DNA from: Brachybacterium vulturis
GTDB taxonomy: Bacteria > Actinomycetota > Actinomycetes > Actinomycetales > Dermabacteraceae
Direction: 5' to 3'
DNA length: 64,000 nucleotides
Assembly: GCF_002407185.1 (NCBI RefSeq)
Contig: NZ_CP023563.1
Coordinates: 1,674,001-1,738,000 of the forward strand
The notes under the pieces are model-generated. The model saw nothing but the letters and a program-made list of their open reading frames with translations, ran no database searches and was not told where the DNA came from. The position numbers and the translations under genes are program-made. Below are positions 18,701-25,662 of this stretch, in pieces. Each line of letters opens with the position of its first letter. Position 1 is the stretch's first letter.

Positions 18701-18988
18701 TATGACGTGATCGCTCAGAACCCATCGGCTCTGGACGTGATGGGGGACGACACCCTCGCCCAGATCGCCCGCGATCTGGTGAGGATCATGCAACGGGACA
18801 TCCGCACCGACTGGACCGTGCGCGATGACGTCAAGGCCAAGATGCGCTCCTCGATCAAACGGCTGCTGCGCAAGTACAAGTACCCGCCGGACCAGCAGCC
18901 CCAGGCGATCGTGAGTGTCATGCACCAGATGGAGTCGCTCGCGCCGCGCTACGCCGAGCGGCACGATGTGGGTCGCGCTGGTAGCTGA
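15776..18988 (+). CDS. hsdR: Type I restriction enzyme motor/nuclease subunit HsdR
   Basis: A 1070-residue protein. The N-terminal nuclease domain has the RFDVIAYVNGLPLAIMELKQAG motif (Asp near 143, Glu and Lys near 158-160), the PD-(D/E)xK pattern. The helicase part has Walker A HTQGSGKS (about 303-310), the DEAH-type box IADEAHRSHYG (about 416) and IAFTGTPI (motif III). Later come MIVTATRSIAARLYEEI, DMMLTGFDAPALHTLYLD and TLARVNRTFKGK. It translocates and cuts unmodified DNA when bound to M2S. ATG 15776 lies directly after the hsdS stop and completes the operon. All motifs look intact, so the system may be active. Confidence 0.95.
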   Translation: MSSHTGEDAWEQLVIDRMAELDWRFTPGAEVAPGSGERESWQDIVLRGTLDRALKNLNPEVPGEYLQQAAAEVLAPQSQDAITENHRLHEILRDGYRGITYVDHDGRERTPVIRFLSGDPAVNSYRVVNQVTLRRGQVERRFDVIAYVNGLPLAIMELKQAGSRAATAEAAFNQLQTYVTELPMAFRFAAFVVATDGINARYGTAFTPWNHFASWNVDDDGRPVAIGEPGPDGEILTEIDWTLNGLFNLERFGQLLHDFVAFDEDAGGLSKRIAKPHQYFAVTKAVGSTISAVRSDGKIGVVWHTQGSGKSMEMELYTAKVMGHPQLANPTIVVLTDRTELDTQLFDGFQRSTLLPEQPRQVGSREELRSQLSQRRTGGIYFTTLQKFGRSQAEREAGTAHPLLSDRRNIIVIADEAHRSHYGDLDGYARHLRSALPNAALIAFTGTPIREADRDTREVFGADIDVYDLRRAVEDNATVPVYFEPRLIQLARLADLDDDAIDDAAEEATTGLDEVDKQRLQQSVAVLEALYGAPDRLATLAADFVAHWEQRRENLRPMIEGPGKAMIVTATRSIAARLYEEIVALRPDWHDDSDAKGKIKVVYTANPSDPAQIKTHMRRPGAIAAVKQRVKDPSDELEIVIVKDMMLTGFDAPALHTLYLDRSIKGALLMQTLARVNRTFKGKQDGLLVAYAPLLENLNAALREFTHEVDPTDPSAGRRDVDEAAQLVHSLVGSLREIVTLDWRAIQNSDVRRGHIDAVTATANFLRSPLTEGNTDPEDPDVRPLADAFRSLSAKLDRAWALAAGHADIQPLLPEVQFYKEVRVWMAKYDARDRLSRGEPVSDEVRRLLGELLVDSAESTGVVDIYQEAGLDLQRLDAITPGWVEEAKKPSKSQLAIEALKATILEEAAQVTRGNQVRSTLFSDRINELMLKYTNKQLTAAEIITQLIEMAQEVSAEASRGERFSPPLGTDELSVYDVIAQNPSALDVMGDDTLAQIARDLVRIMQRDIRTDWTVRDDVKAKMRSSIKRLLRKYKYPPDQQPQAIVSVMHQMESLAPRYAERHDVGRAGS

Positions 18989-19655
18989 CTACTTCGTCTA
19001 CATGGACGAGACGGGGACTCTCGATTTCGGACCCCCGCGGAGCCCGACCGAGTCGCCCTACTTCGGATTCGGCTCGGTGATCTTCCCCGGGGAGCACTCC
19101 GAGGCGATACGGGACGGCCATGCGCCCCGTGCATCGCTCGAATCTCGCGGAGTCAGGATCCCGTCCCAGTTCCATGCCAAGAACGACTCGTGGAGCACCC
19201 GTGGAGACGTCTACGCTGTCATCGCAGGGCAGAAGCCGCGCTTCGATTCGACGCTGCCGTGAAAACAGAACGCGTAACCGAGAGTCGTGGCCGGGGGCAA
19301 GCCACGTCTGTACAAGATCGCGCTCTTCCTGCATCTGAGGTTTCTTTGCGAGAAGGTCTTCGCCCGCGAGGATCGGCTCTATGTCGTGGTCGCGACGATC
19401 GGGACCAAGGCGATGAGGAGCGCAGCCTCAGCTGCCGTCGACGACGTCGCGGCACAGATGCCGCAGGACGTGACAGCGTGCTTCTGGGACTCATCCTCGA
19501 CGTGGGGTCTTCAGGTAGCTGACTACCTGCTCTGGGCGAGGCAGCGAGTTCTTCAGGGGAAGGCCGTGAACGTCTACGAGACTCATGTCGCGCCGCTGGT
19601 CGAGTCCACGTTCTTTCCCTGGGGACGCACGGAAGACAGCCCGCTGGACACCTGA
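18966..19655 (+). pseudogene. DUF3800 family gene broken by two in-frame stop codons
   Basis: The first part, from ATG 18966, reads ADYFVYMDETGTLDFG, the N-terminal DUF3800 signature with its conserved acidic residues. The last part reads GKPRLYKIALFLHLRF and ends with SSSTWGLQVADYLLWARQR, the C-terminal DUF3800 signature (QVADYLxWA). Both parts are in the same frame, but TGA at 19260 and TAA at 19275 interrupt it. The four codons between the stops (KQNA) and PRVV after them also fit the family. DUF3800 proteins are thought to be nuclease-like and are often found next to defence genes, and this one overlaps the hsdR end by 23 bases. Two different stops in one frame argue against recoding. Confidence 0.85.
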
Positions 19656-19795
19656 GAATGGGAGATGCCAGCTATCCGGAACCCCGGAAGAGGATCCCTG
19701 ACCCTCTTGTCGCTGGCACCTACATTGTATCAGCCCGGGTGGCCGAGAGCGGTCAGGGCTACGGCTCCTGGGAGACCTCGCAGGCCGAGGCCTGC

Positions 19796-20140
19796 TCAGG
19801 GCCCGGGTATGTCGCGCCCGTCGCCCTGATCATCTCGGGAATCCGGTCGCGCGAGGGCGTCCCGCACGATGTCGACGACCTCGTCCGGGGAATCGACGTC
19901 GTGCAGCGTCGGTGCCGGCTGATCGGGGATGCCGACGATCCACCGCCCGGCGGCGTCATCGGCCGCCCGCGCGACGATCAGCGTGTCGCCGGCCGGTCGC
20001 CGGATCCACAGGAGCGGACGTTGCTCGTCGGGTGTGATCGCGTCGGCGAGTTCCGGGAGCGCAGCGATGAGCGCTCGCTGGATGTGTCCGCGCTCGAGCC
20101 AGTCACCGAAGGCGTCGGCGATATCGTGGGTGAAGAACAT
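19796..20140 (-). CDS. Small conserved hypothetical protein, paralogue of the gene at 1069-1401
   Basis: A 114-residue soluble protein of unknown family. It shares with the copy at 1.1 kb the opening MFFTHDIADAFGDWLER, the segment DEQRPLLWIRRPAGDTLIVARA, and WIVGIPDQPAPTLHD. The last 20 residues are richer in Asp and Arg and do not match the other copy. GAAAGGG lies 5 bases before ATG 20140. It lies between the DUF3800 pseudogene and a quinone oxidoreductase on the other strand. Confidence 0.8.
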   Translation of the reverse strand: MFFTHDIADAFGDWLERGHIQRALIAALPELADAITPDEQRPLLWIRRPAGDTLIVARAADDAAGRWIVGIPDQPAPTLHDVDSPDEVVDIVRDALARPDSRDDQGDGRDIPGP

Positions 20141-20215
20141 GGGGTCCCTTTCCAGCAGCCCTGATCCTGCAGCGAGGCCCGCCGTGGGCTGCCGCGAGAA
20201 CGGTGATCGTGGATC

Positions 20216-20235
20216 GCATGCCGCGCATACGAGTC
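20216..20235 (-). promoter_or_regulatory. Upstream element shared with the paralogous gene at 1.1 kb
   Basis: GCATGCCGCGCATACGAGTC (plus strand) lies about 80 bases upstream of the start at 20140. It matches the element at 1490-1505 except for four extra bases and one substitution. On the minus strand it is adjacent to TATGAC, which could be a -10 element. Confidence 0.4.
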
Positions 20236-20373
20236 ATAGTGAAAGGATGCGGTCACGCTCTGACACGACGGGTGCGAGATTTCGATAAACCTCCTTATCA
20301 GTTCGCCGTGCGCGCTGATACCGCATGGAGCGCTGTCGGGAATTCATCGCGGCCCCGCCGCGTTGACCCCGCC

Positions 20374-21297
20374 ATGCGTGCAATGACCTATTCCGAGTAC
20401 GGCGACCCCTCCACCCTCGAGCTCACCGACGCCCCGCTGCCGAAGGTCAGCCCGGGCGCGGTGCTGATCCGGGTGGAGCGCGCCGCCGTCAATCCCGTCG
20501 ACTGGAAGGTGATGAGCGGGGGCCTGGATGCCCTGATGGACGCGGTCTTCCCGATCATCCCGGGCTGGGACGTGGCCGGCGTGGTCGAGGCCGTCGGCCC
20601 CGACACCCCCGAGTTCGCCGCCGGTGACCGCGTCGCCTCCTACGGCCGCAAGGATGTCCTGCACGGCGGCACCTTCGCCGAGTACGTGGCGCTGCCCGCG
20701 ACCTCCGTCGCCACGATCCCGGACGGTGTCGGGTTCGACGCCGCCGCGGGCCTGCCCCTGACCGGCCTGACCGCCCTGCGCAGCCTCGAGACCCTGGAGC
20801 TGACCGGGCAGGACACACTGCTCATCCATGCCGCCTCCGGCGGGGTGGGTCACCTCGCCGCCCAGCTCGCCCGCGCACGGGGCGCAGCCGTCATCGGCAC
20901 GGCCTCCCCTCGCCACCACGAGAAGCTGCAGGCGATCGGTGTCACTCCGGTGGCCTACGGGGAGGGCCTGGTCGAGCGGGTGCGTGAGCTCGCTCCGGAG
21001 GGCGTGAGCGCGGTCGCGGACTTCGTCGGCGGCGTGCGGGAGGAGACCCTCGCCCTGCTGACCGAGGGTGGCCGACACGTCTCGATCGCCGACCCCTCCG
21101 TCGAGGAGGCCGGCGGCCGCTGGGTGTGGGTGCGGCCGGACGGAGCCCGGCTGAGCACCCTGCTGGAGAAGCTCGCCGCCGGCAGCCTTCACGTGGACAT
21201 CGACCGGACCTTCGGCCTCACCGAGGCGGCGACGGCCTTCAGGACGAGCATGGAGGGCGCGGCCAGCGGCAAGCTCCTCATCGATCCGAGCCGCTGA
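20374..21297 (+). CDS. NADP-dependent quinone oxidoreductase-like protein (MDR superfamily)
   Basis: A 307-residue zinc-free medium-chain dehydrogenase/reductase. The N-terminal GroES-like domain holds AVNPVDWKVMSGG and FPIIPGWDVAGVVEAVG. The cofactor-binding fold holds LLIHAASGGVGHLAAQLARARGAAVIGTAS, the AxGGVG pattern of NADPH-dependent quinone reductases. There is no zinc-ligand cluster. It should reduce quinones or enones. ATG 20374 begins at the family N-terminus, with no strong ribosome site; an imperfect inverted repeat, GATAA-acctcc-TTATC, lies about 80 bases upstream and could be an operator. The gene sits where an ABC-F gene sits in the related block at 1-6 kb. Confidence 0.9.
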   Translation: MRAMTYSEYGDPSTLELTDAPLPKVSPGAVLIRVERAAVNPVDWKVMSGGLDALMDAVFPIIPGWDVAGVVEAVGPDTPEFAAGDRVASYGRKDVLHGGTFAEYVALPATSVATIPDGVGFDAAAGLPLTGLTALRSLETLELTGQDTLLIHAASGGVGHLAAQLARARGAAVIGTASPRHHEKLQAIGVTPVAYGEGLVERVRELAPEGVSAVADFVGGVREETLALLTEGGRHVSIADPSVEEAGGRWVWVRPDGARLSTLLEKLAAGSLHVDIDRTFGLTEAATAFRTSMEGAASGKLLIDPSR

Positions 21298-21370
21298 GCC
21301 GTCGGGAGATGAGGACGGGCCCGAACCTGCGGCCCGCCCGAGGAACCGGGCCAGAGGCCGGCCCGCCGGA

Positions 21371-21822
21371 TCATGTGCTGCGGGCGTCGCGGATCAGATC
21401 CGCCGCGCGCTCGCCTCCTGCTCGGTGGCGAAGGTCTCGACGGTGATGACGGGACCGAAGCCTTCCTCGACCGCGGCGGGATCGTCCGGGCGGCACCGGT
21501 CCAGCACGGTCGGGGCGAAGAGGCAGCCCTGCGCATGCTCCGGGCCGCCTCACTGCCCGCCGGTGCGCAGCCGGGCACCGGCTTGGATCCCGCGGTCCGT
21601 AGTCGGTGACCCTGTCGCGGTGTTCCGTCGAGATCAACGGATCGGTCTCCGTTTGCTCATCCAGCGGGTCGCCCATCACGATCCGGTCGGCGCGGGCCAC
21701 CAGGTCGTCGACGAACCGCTCGGCGATGGTGTCCTGCACGATCAGGGGCGTGCCCGCGGTGCACAGCAGACCGGAATCCATGAAACCGGCGTTGAGCGCG
21801 TTGTCGAGCGCGGCCTCGTACA
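21371..21822 (-). pseudogene. Decayed betA-betB chimera (3' end of betA joined to an internal part of betB)
   Basis: The first 45 bases match the 3' end of betA, giving the C-terminus ERAADLIRD and a TGA at the same place. They run directly into sequence matching betB bases 5280-5695, including the active-site segment SGLLCTAGTPLIVQDTIAERFVDDLVARAD. The join falls at the 5-base sequence TCGCC (21411-21415), present in both genes, suggesting a deletion between short repeats. A 2-base deletion near 21597 shifts the frame (the product loses similarity after RVTDY). Roughly three quarters of the bases match betB. It is not expected to give a working enzyme. Confidence 0.88.
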
Positions 21823-22195
21823 GGCAGTGGTCGCTTCGTCGGGAGGCCCACCAGTCCACGCAGGTTCAATGGGATGCTCTCGACCCCAGCGTGCAGGGGG
21901 TCATTCGCACGAACCCTCCACAGTGCGTACCCGGTGCTCCCGTGCCCGAACCCAAGGTTGCGCGAACCCCTGGGCCGGGCCCGTCACCAGCGCCGTCGGA
22001 GACCCTGTACCACCAGCGGGCACGCAGGACAGCCAAGCGTCCGCGGGATCGTGACTACGGGGGATGAGGCTGTCGCGGGGCTGCGCCCGTTGCCTTCGAG
22101 ACCGGTGGTGATGCCTCATCGCAGTAGATCAGACAAGTGCCTTCCCGCTCGTAGTGAAGGACAGGGTACTTCGGATGGATCGTTAAGAAATCATC
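21823..22195. other. Region without recognisable genes
   Basis: These 373 bases follow the betB remnant. Short open frames exist on both strands but none resembles a known protein, has a convincing ribosome site or is conserved nearby. Composition becomes more mixed towards 22150, where the low-GC gene begins. It may be remnant DNA from earlier rearrangement. Confidence 0.5.
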
Positions 22196-22597
22196 TCAGA
22201 CGCCGTCGTATACCAAGAGAATCTGCACGGCGGTGACACGCTCGTCTGAACTGAGATCATGATCGCGCGAATCCAGAACAAAATCCTTCCATTGTGCGCC
22301 TTCGCCTCCGAATATCGTAGCCCAATGGGTAGCTTCCAACCTCGAGTCAAATTGCATGTATACCCCGTACCGGGTCTCCCATGCTTCCGAGCAGCTTATC
22401 TCGTTGGCGCAGTACTCCCCAGTCACATCTTTCACTTCGCCGAGGGCCGGCTGATTCAAAACAAGGTGCTCAACTCTCACGCTCGGGAAAAAATACGACC
22501 TAACCCCAAGGGCTATAGCAACTACTGCGACGAGTGCGAAACCGATCGCAAAAAATGCCTTTCGATGATCCCCGCGGCTCCGCTTAGCGGTTTCCAT
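22196..22597 (-). CDS. Membrane-anchored small protein, low GC, unknown function
   Basis: A 133-residue protein with a charged N-terminus (METAKRSRGDHRK), one hydrophobic segment (about residues 14-31) and an external domain of about 100 residues. That domain has two cysteines, in YCANEISCSE, that could form a disulfide. A strong GGAGGAGG lies 8 bases before ATG 22597. The gene is notably A/T-richer than core genes in the window, suggesting recent acquisition. No family is recognised. It lies 149 bases downstream of the 632-residue gene on the same strand, so the two may be co-transcribed. Confidence 0.72.
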   Translation of the reverse strand: METAKRSRGDHRKAFFAIGFALVAVVAIALGVRSYFFPSVRVEHLVLNQPALGEVKDVTGEYCANEISCSEAWETRYGVYMQFDSRLEATHWATIFGGEGAQWKDFVLDSRDHDLSSDERVTAVQILLVYDGV

Positions 22598-22746
22598 TGC
22601 CTAAGCCTCCTCCATGGTGAATTCTGCGGCATACTCTAGGGAGCTATCAACCTGTATTGCCTACTTCAGCAGCCCGAGGGGCTCAGCGCCCATTGGTCGT
22701 CCTCCAGCTGCAATGATGGAGGTCCGAGGCGTCATAGCGGCATCAC

Positions 22747-24645
22747 TCAATTGGTCTTGGTATTGGTCAGATGTACGCCCATGTATCCGATGTAGGCCCT
22801 GGTGGTCGGACCTTCTTTGCCTACTGCGTAGTACAGACGCGGGGCGTTCTGGTCCCGGTGTGTCGGAGCGAAGTGCGTGGCCATGAAGAGCTGGCCCGAA
22901 GGATCGAGTGACTTTGGTACCGGGAAGGTTCGCTCTCGCCGGAGCTTCTTGTTGTTCTGGACGGTCTGGCTCTCGTTGGCGCGATGGCGCTGGCCCGGGC
23001 ACTTCCGGCCTCTGGCAGCGTCGGACTTCAAGTACATGTGGACGTTCCCCTCGAAGCCCTGCTCGTCGACCGCGATCGCATAATCCCGGAGCACGAGGAC
23101 GTACTCCCAGAAAGACGTCGCGTACAGGCTGCTCTTGTCGATGGCGTCTATCGCGTCCGCGTCATCGATCGCGCGGGTCGGATCCGTGAGGGTCACGTGC
23201 TTCCGGACCTCGCTGAACTCCGAGCCGCCGGTGAGGCGCTCGATGATCGCCATGACATTGACCGGGTCGGTTTCCCACAACTCATTAGGGGTCTCGACGA
23301 ACTCAAAGCGATCTTCCCGTTCGGAGCGCCAGAGCTCGAGCGCCCGGGTCTTTTTCTCCGCAGCCTGGCGGTCTTCCTCTGTGATTGCGCGCTCGAACTG
23401 CTCGGCCTCAAGCCGCTGCTTGAGGTCAGTCACACGGTCCTCGAGCCTCTCGCGTTCGACCTGCAGCTTGGTAGCCATCGCAGCAGAGGTACGTGCTGCC
23501 GTCTCGTTCCGATCGAATCGTTCGGCGATAGTCTGCAGCGCCTGTTCGTCGACCTTGTCGCGTCCGACTATCCGTTGGATCAAGGCGCGTAGCCCCTCGT
23601 ACCACGGAGCGCGCGTTTCGGGCAGAGTAGTTGGCTCGGTGTCCCGCTGCGGGGCCTCAGCGGTGATGGACGGTTCAGCGACTGCTGTCGGTGACTGATG
23701 CGGGGCCTGCTCGACAGTTGGCGTTTCGGCCGCCGCGATCTGTTGACGCTGGAGAATCCTCACCGTGCGAGTGAGCTCCGCTGGAAGATCTCGCTCCAGG
23801 AGCGACAGCCTCGGGGTAATCGAGACCAGACGTTTAGTGCGCTCGTCGAACTTGAGGTGATCTCCGAGCCCCGTGAGGATAGTCTGCGCCGTGAGCATTC
23901 GGTGCCTCCGGGCGTCAGCCGGGTCGGTCAGATCGACCTGTGGGGTGAACGTTCGAATTGCCCCCGCCGGGATCGCGTGGGCCTGTCCCAGCTGTTCGTT
24001 GAGCCGTGTGTGGGCGTCGGCGTCGAGAACGAAGAAGGACGCGCAGCCGAGGGTGTCTCGCGTGAGGGAGTCAACGGCCCTTGCCCAGCTTTCGCTGTCC
24101 ACCCCGGGGATCGGGGCGGCAACCACGATCGAGATGTTCCGGTGGGCGTCCTCGATGTAACCCAGCAGCTCGTCCGTGTCGTCCCCGCGTGTAGTTCGCG
24201 GGCCAGCGAGAATCGGGACACTCGCATCCCGGGCTTCGTTCGTCTCGAGAGTGTTGCGAACGATCCGCGGGGTCGCCGGCTTTAAGGGAGTGCCATTGTT
24301 CGCTCGCTCTCCTTCACTTTCGAACCACAGCACCTGACGGTACTTTCGCGAGTCTGGGTTGGACATCGCGTAGACGCGGGTCGTCCAGATCCCATGAGAG
24401 TTCTCCTCGACGTACTCGAGCGAGGCACGCCGCAGATTGTCACCGTTGCTGACGTGCTCGACGACAGTCAACGTGTTCCGGGGGCCCAGATGGTGCTCGC
24501 CTTCGCCTTCCCACTCCGTCGTCTCGAGTCCGCTGTTGCCCTTGCGTGCCTTGTCAGTGAGCCAGCCGCGCAGCTGTACCTCCGCCACGCGGAGCGCGTC
24601 TTCGCGGTCGTCGAGCTGCAGAATCGATCGGTAGCCGATGGTCAT
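22747..24645 (-). CDS. Large coiled-coil protein of unknown function, candidate defence gene
   Basis: A 632-residue soluble protein. Residues 1-120 form an N-terminal domain (YRSILQLDDREDALRVAEVQL, then a beta-rich part ending VLWFESEGE). Residues 135-330 look like a second alpha/beta domain with ISIVVAAPIPGVDSESWARAV. A Pro/Thr/Ala linker follows, then a long coiled coil (about 372-438). The last 90 residues form a compact basic module, with ESQTVQNNKKLRRERTFPVP, LDPSGQLFMATHFAP, PRLYYAVG and YIGYMGVHL. I recall this last module at the ends of unknown proteins near defence genes, but cannot name it. AAGGA lies 9 bases before ATG 24645. Position between an RM operon and IS/GIY-YIG debris supports a mobile or defence role; this is inference. 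Confidence 0.82.
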   Translation of the reverse strand: MTIGYRSILQLDDREDALRVAEVQLRGWLTDKARKGNSGLETTEWEGEGEHHLGPRNTLTVVEHVSNGDNLRRASLEYVEENSHGIWTTRVYAMSNPDSRKYRQVLWFESEGERANNGTPLKPATPRIVRNTLETNEARDASVPILAGPRTTRGDDTDELLGYIEDAHRNISIVVAAPIPGVDSESWARAVDSLTRDTLGCASFFVLDADAHTRLNEQLGQAHAIPAGAIRTFTPQVDLTDPADARRHRMLTAQTILTGLGDHLKFDERTKRLVSITPRLSLLERDLPAELTRTVRILQRQQIAAAETPTVEQAPHQSPTAVAEPSITAEAPQRDTEPTTLPETRAPWYEGLRALIQRIVGRDKVDEQALQTIAERFDRNETAARTSAAMATKLQVERERLEDRVTDLKQRLEAEQFERAITEEDRQAAEKKTRALELWRSEREDRFEFVETPNELWETDPVNVMAIIERLTGGSEFSEVRKHVTLTDPTRAIDDADAIDAIDKSSLYATSFWEYVLVLRDYAIAVDEQGFEGNVHMYLKSDAARGRKCPGQRHRANESQTVQNNKKLRRERTFPVPKSLDPSGQLFMATHFAPTHRDQNAPRLYYAVGKEGPTTRAYIGYMGVHLTNTKTN

Positions 24646-24840
24646 GGGGAATGTCCTTCTCGTCGGTGAGCGAGGAAACTGATCTCTTCATCTTCGCCGA
24701 CGTCTATGACAGATGAGCGAGATGTCCTGAAATCGAGGAGGGGTTGCGGCTGAGCGCGAGGTGCGGGCCCGTGCATGAGCCGCACCGACCCGGTGCAGGG
24801 CTCTACGTGATGGGTCGCTGAGCACCGCTACAGTCTGATC

Positions 24841-25027
24841 ATGGCTGACTCGTCTCCAGCGGCGAAGCTAATCCTCGACCCGGTAGATCCCACCCCCGCA
24901 GCCCACGTCGAGTTCGCTCCTGCGTCTCCCGGCATCTACGGCTGGTGGTTCAGGCGCGGTGCCCTCGACGTGCCCGAGGCCGACTACCGGTGCCGTGATG
25001 AGTACGAGCTGCTCTACATCGGCATCA
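24841..25027 (+). pseudogene. GIY-YIG nuclease domain gene, 5' fragment
   Basis: Some 62 codons from ATG 24841 give SPGIYGWWFRR and, 26 residues on, ELLYIGI, the two halves of the GIY-YIG motif in its GWWF variant. Beyond LLYIGI the family similarity stops abruptly at about base 25027, and the downstream frame looks like non-protein sequence, so the Arg and Glu catalytic residues are missing. There is no ribosome site. TACAGT sits 6 bases before the ATG, so the ancestral gene may have been leaderless. The cut coincides with the transposase remnant on the other strand. Confidence 0.72.
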
Positions 25028-25112
25028 TGCGCTGGCCGGTGGCTGTGAGGCCGAGTCCGTCCAAGCCGCAGAAAGCATCGAGATCAGGGGCCGAGAAGGT
25101 AGCGTTAGACAT
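25028..25112 (-). mobile_element. ISL3-type transposase, N-terminal fragment
   Basis: Read on the minus strand from ATG 25112, 28 codons give MSNATFSAPDL, then FCGLDGLGLTATGQR, which I recognise as the start of ISL3-family transposases of actinobacteria. After GQR the frame runs into the antisense of the GIY-YIG fragment and stops. Only the N-terminus remains. A 10-base inverted repeat lies just before it (25113-25122 and 25158-25167). Assignment is from memory of the family, so it is moderate. Confidence 0.55.
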
Positions 25113-25167
25113 GTCGAGGTCTTCCAGATGGCGAGCGTCAGAACTTCCATCATCGGGAGACCTCGAC
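25113..25167. repeat. Inverted repeat GTCGAGGTCT / AGACCTCGAC
   Basis: Perfect 10-base arms at 25113-25122 and 25158-25167, separated by 35 bases, immediately upstream of the ISL3-like start codon. It could belong to the lost insertion sequence (end or transposase operator). Confidence 0.5.
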
Positions 25168-25662
25168 GTCTATCCCCGCACCGACGCGCCGACCCCGCCA
25201 CCGGCTGAACAGTGCGCAGTCCTGTTGACTCGGAAGGATTCCAGGCCCCAGGCCCCAGGCCCCAGGCCCCAGGCCCCAGGCCCCAAGCCCCAGGTGCCTG
25301 CGCCGATTGCGCCAAGGGCGTGGCAGGAGAACTGCTGTCGCATGCTCTTCGTGGAGAGGGGCTGAGTCCTGACCTTGCCTCCCCTTGCCAAAGCTCCATG
25401 CCGACCATTCGTATTGAGAATCCCCTGACCTGCTATCACCCCACCTGCGCCTGGCTCGCGGTCTCGCCCGGACCGTTGGCGGCGTCGTGGAACGATGCAC
25501 CCTCCTTCGGCGCTCCCGGTGGCACCAGCTGGGCGTCGCACACAGGACGATAGAATACAGAGGCGGTGCCGTGCTCCAGGACGGACAGGTCGGTCCAGGT
25601 GCTGGATCCGGTGGTCCTGCTCATGAGCCCTCCCGGGATGGGGCCCTCGGTGACCGGGAAGA
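25168..25662. other. Non-coding region with heptanucleotide repeat
   Basis: No gene is supported here. A tandem GGCCCCA repeat lies at 25241-25294. On the minus strand, an open frame of 62 codons (25436-25624) begins 38 bases after the efflux-pump stop and has GGGAGG before its ATG, but it resembles nothing known and is not called. The remainder shows no motif. Confidence 0.45.
25241..25294. repeat. Tandem heptanucleotide repeat (CCAGGCC), about 7.7 copies
   Basis: Seven full units CCAGGCC, the seventh varied to CCAAGCC, followed by CCAGG. The unit length is not a multiple of three, so copy-number change would shift any reading frame across it. Such arrays change length by strand slippage. 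Confidence 0.9.

Noticed and set aside
15737-18964. A 1075-codon open frame antisense to hsdR
   Set aside because: GC-rich coding strands rarely give stops on the opposite strand. The product is low-complexity and family-free, while hsdR has all its motifs.
19260-19277. Selenocysteine or readthrough decoding of the DUF3800 stops
   Set aside because: A TAA follows the TGA after four codons and there is no SECIS-like hairpin at the TGA. Decay is simpler.
19738-19800. A tRNA-Ser/Leu-like D-arm sequence (GTGGCCGAG...GGTCAGGGC)
   Set aside because: No matching acceptor stem, anticodon arm or T-loop could be placed around it, so it is not called as a tRNA or attachment site.
20283-20300. Inverted repeat GATAA-acctcc-TTATC before the quinone reductase gene
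   Set aside because: Arms of only 5 bases; noted in the gene entry but too weak as a site.
25436-25624. A 62-codon frame downstream of the efflux-pump gene with a ribosome-like GGGAGG
   Set aside because: No family, no conserved neighbour and position in repeat debris. Not enough to call a gene.
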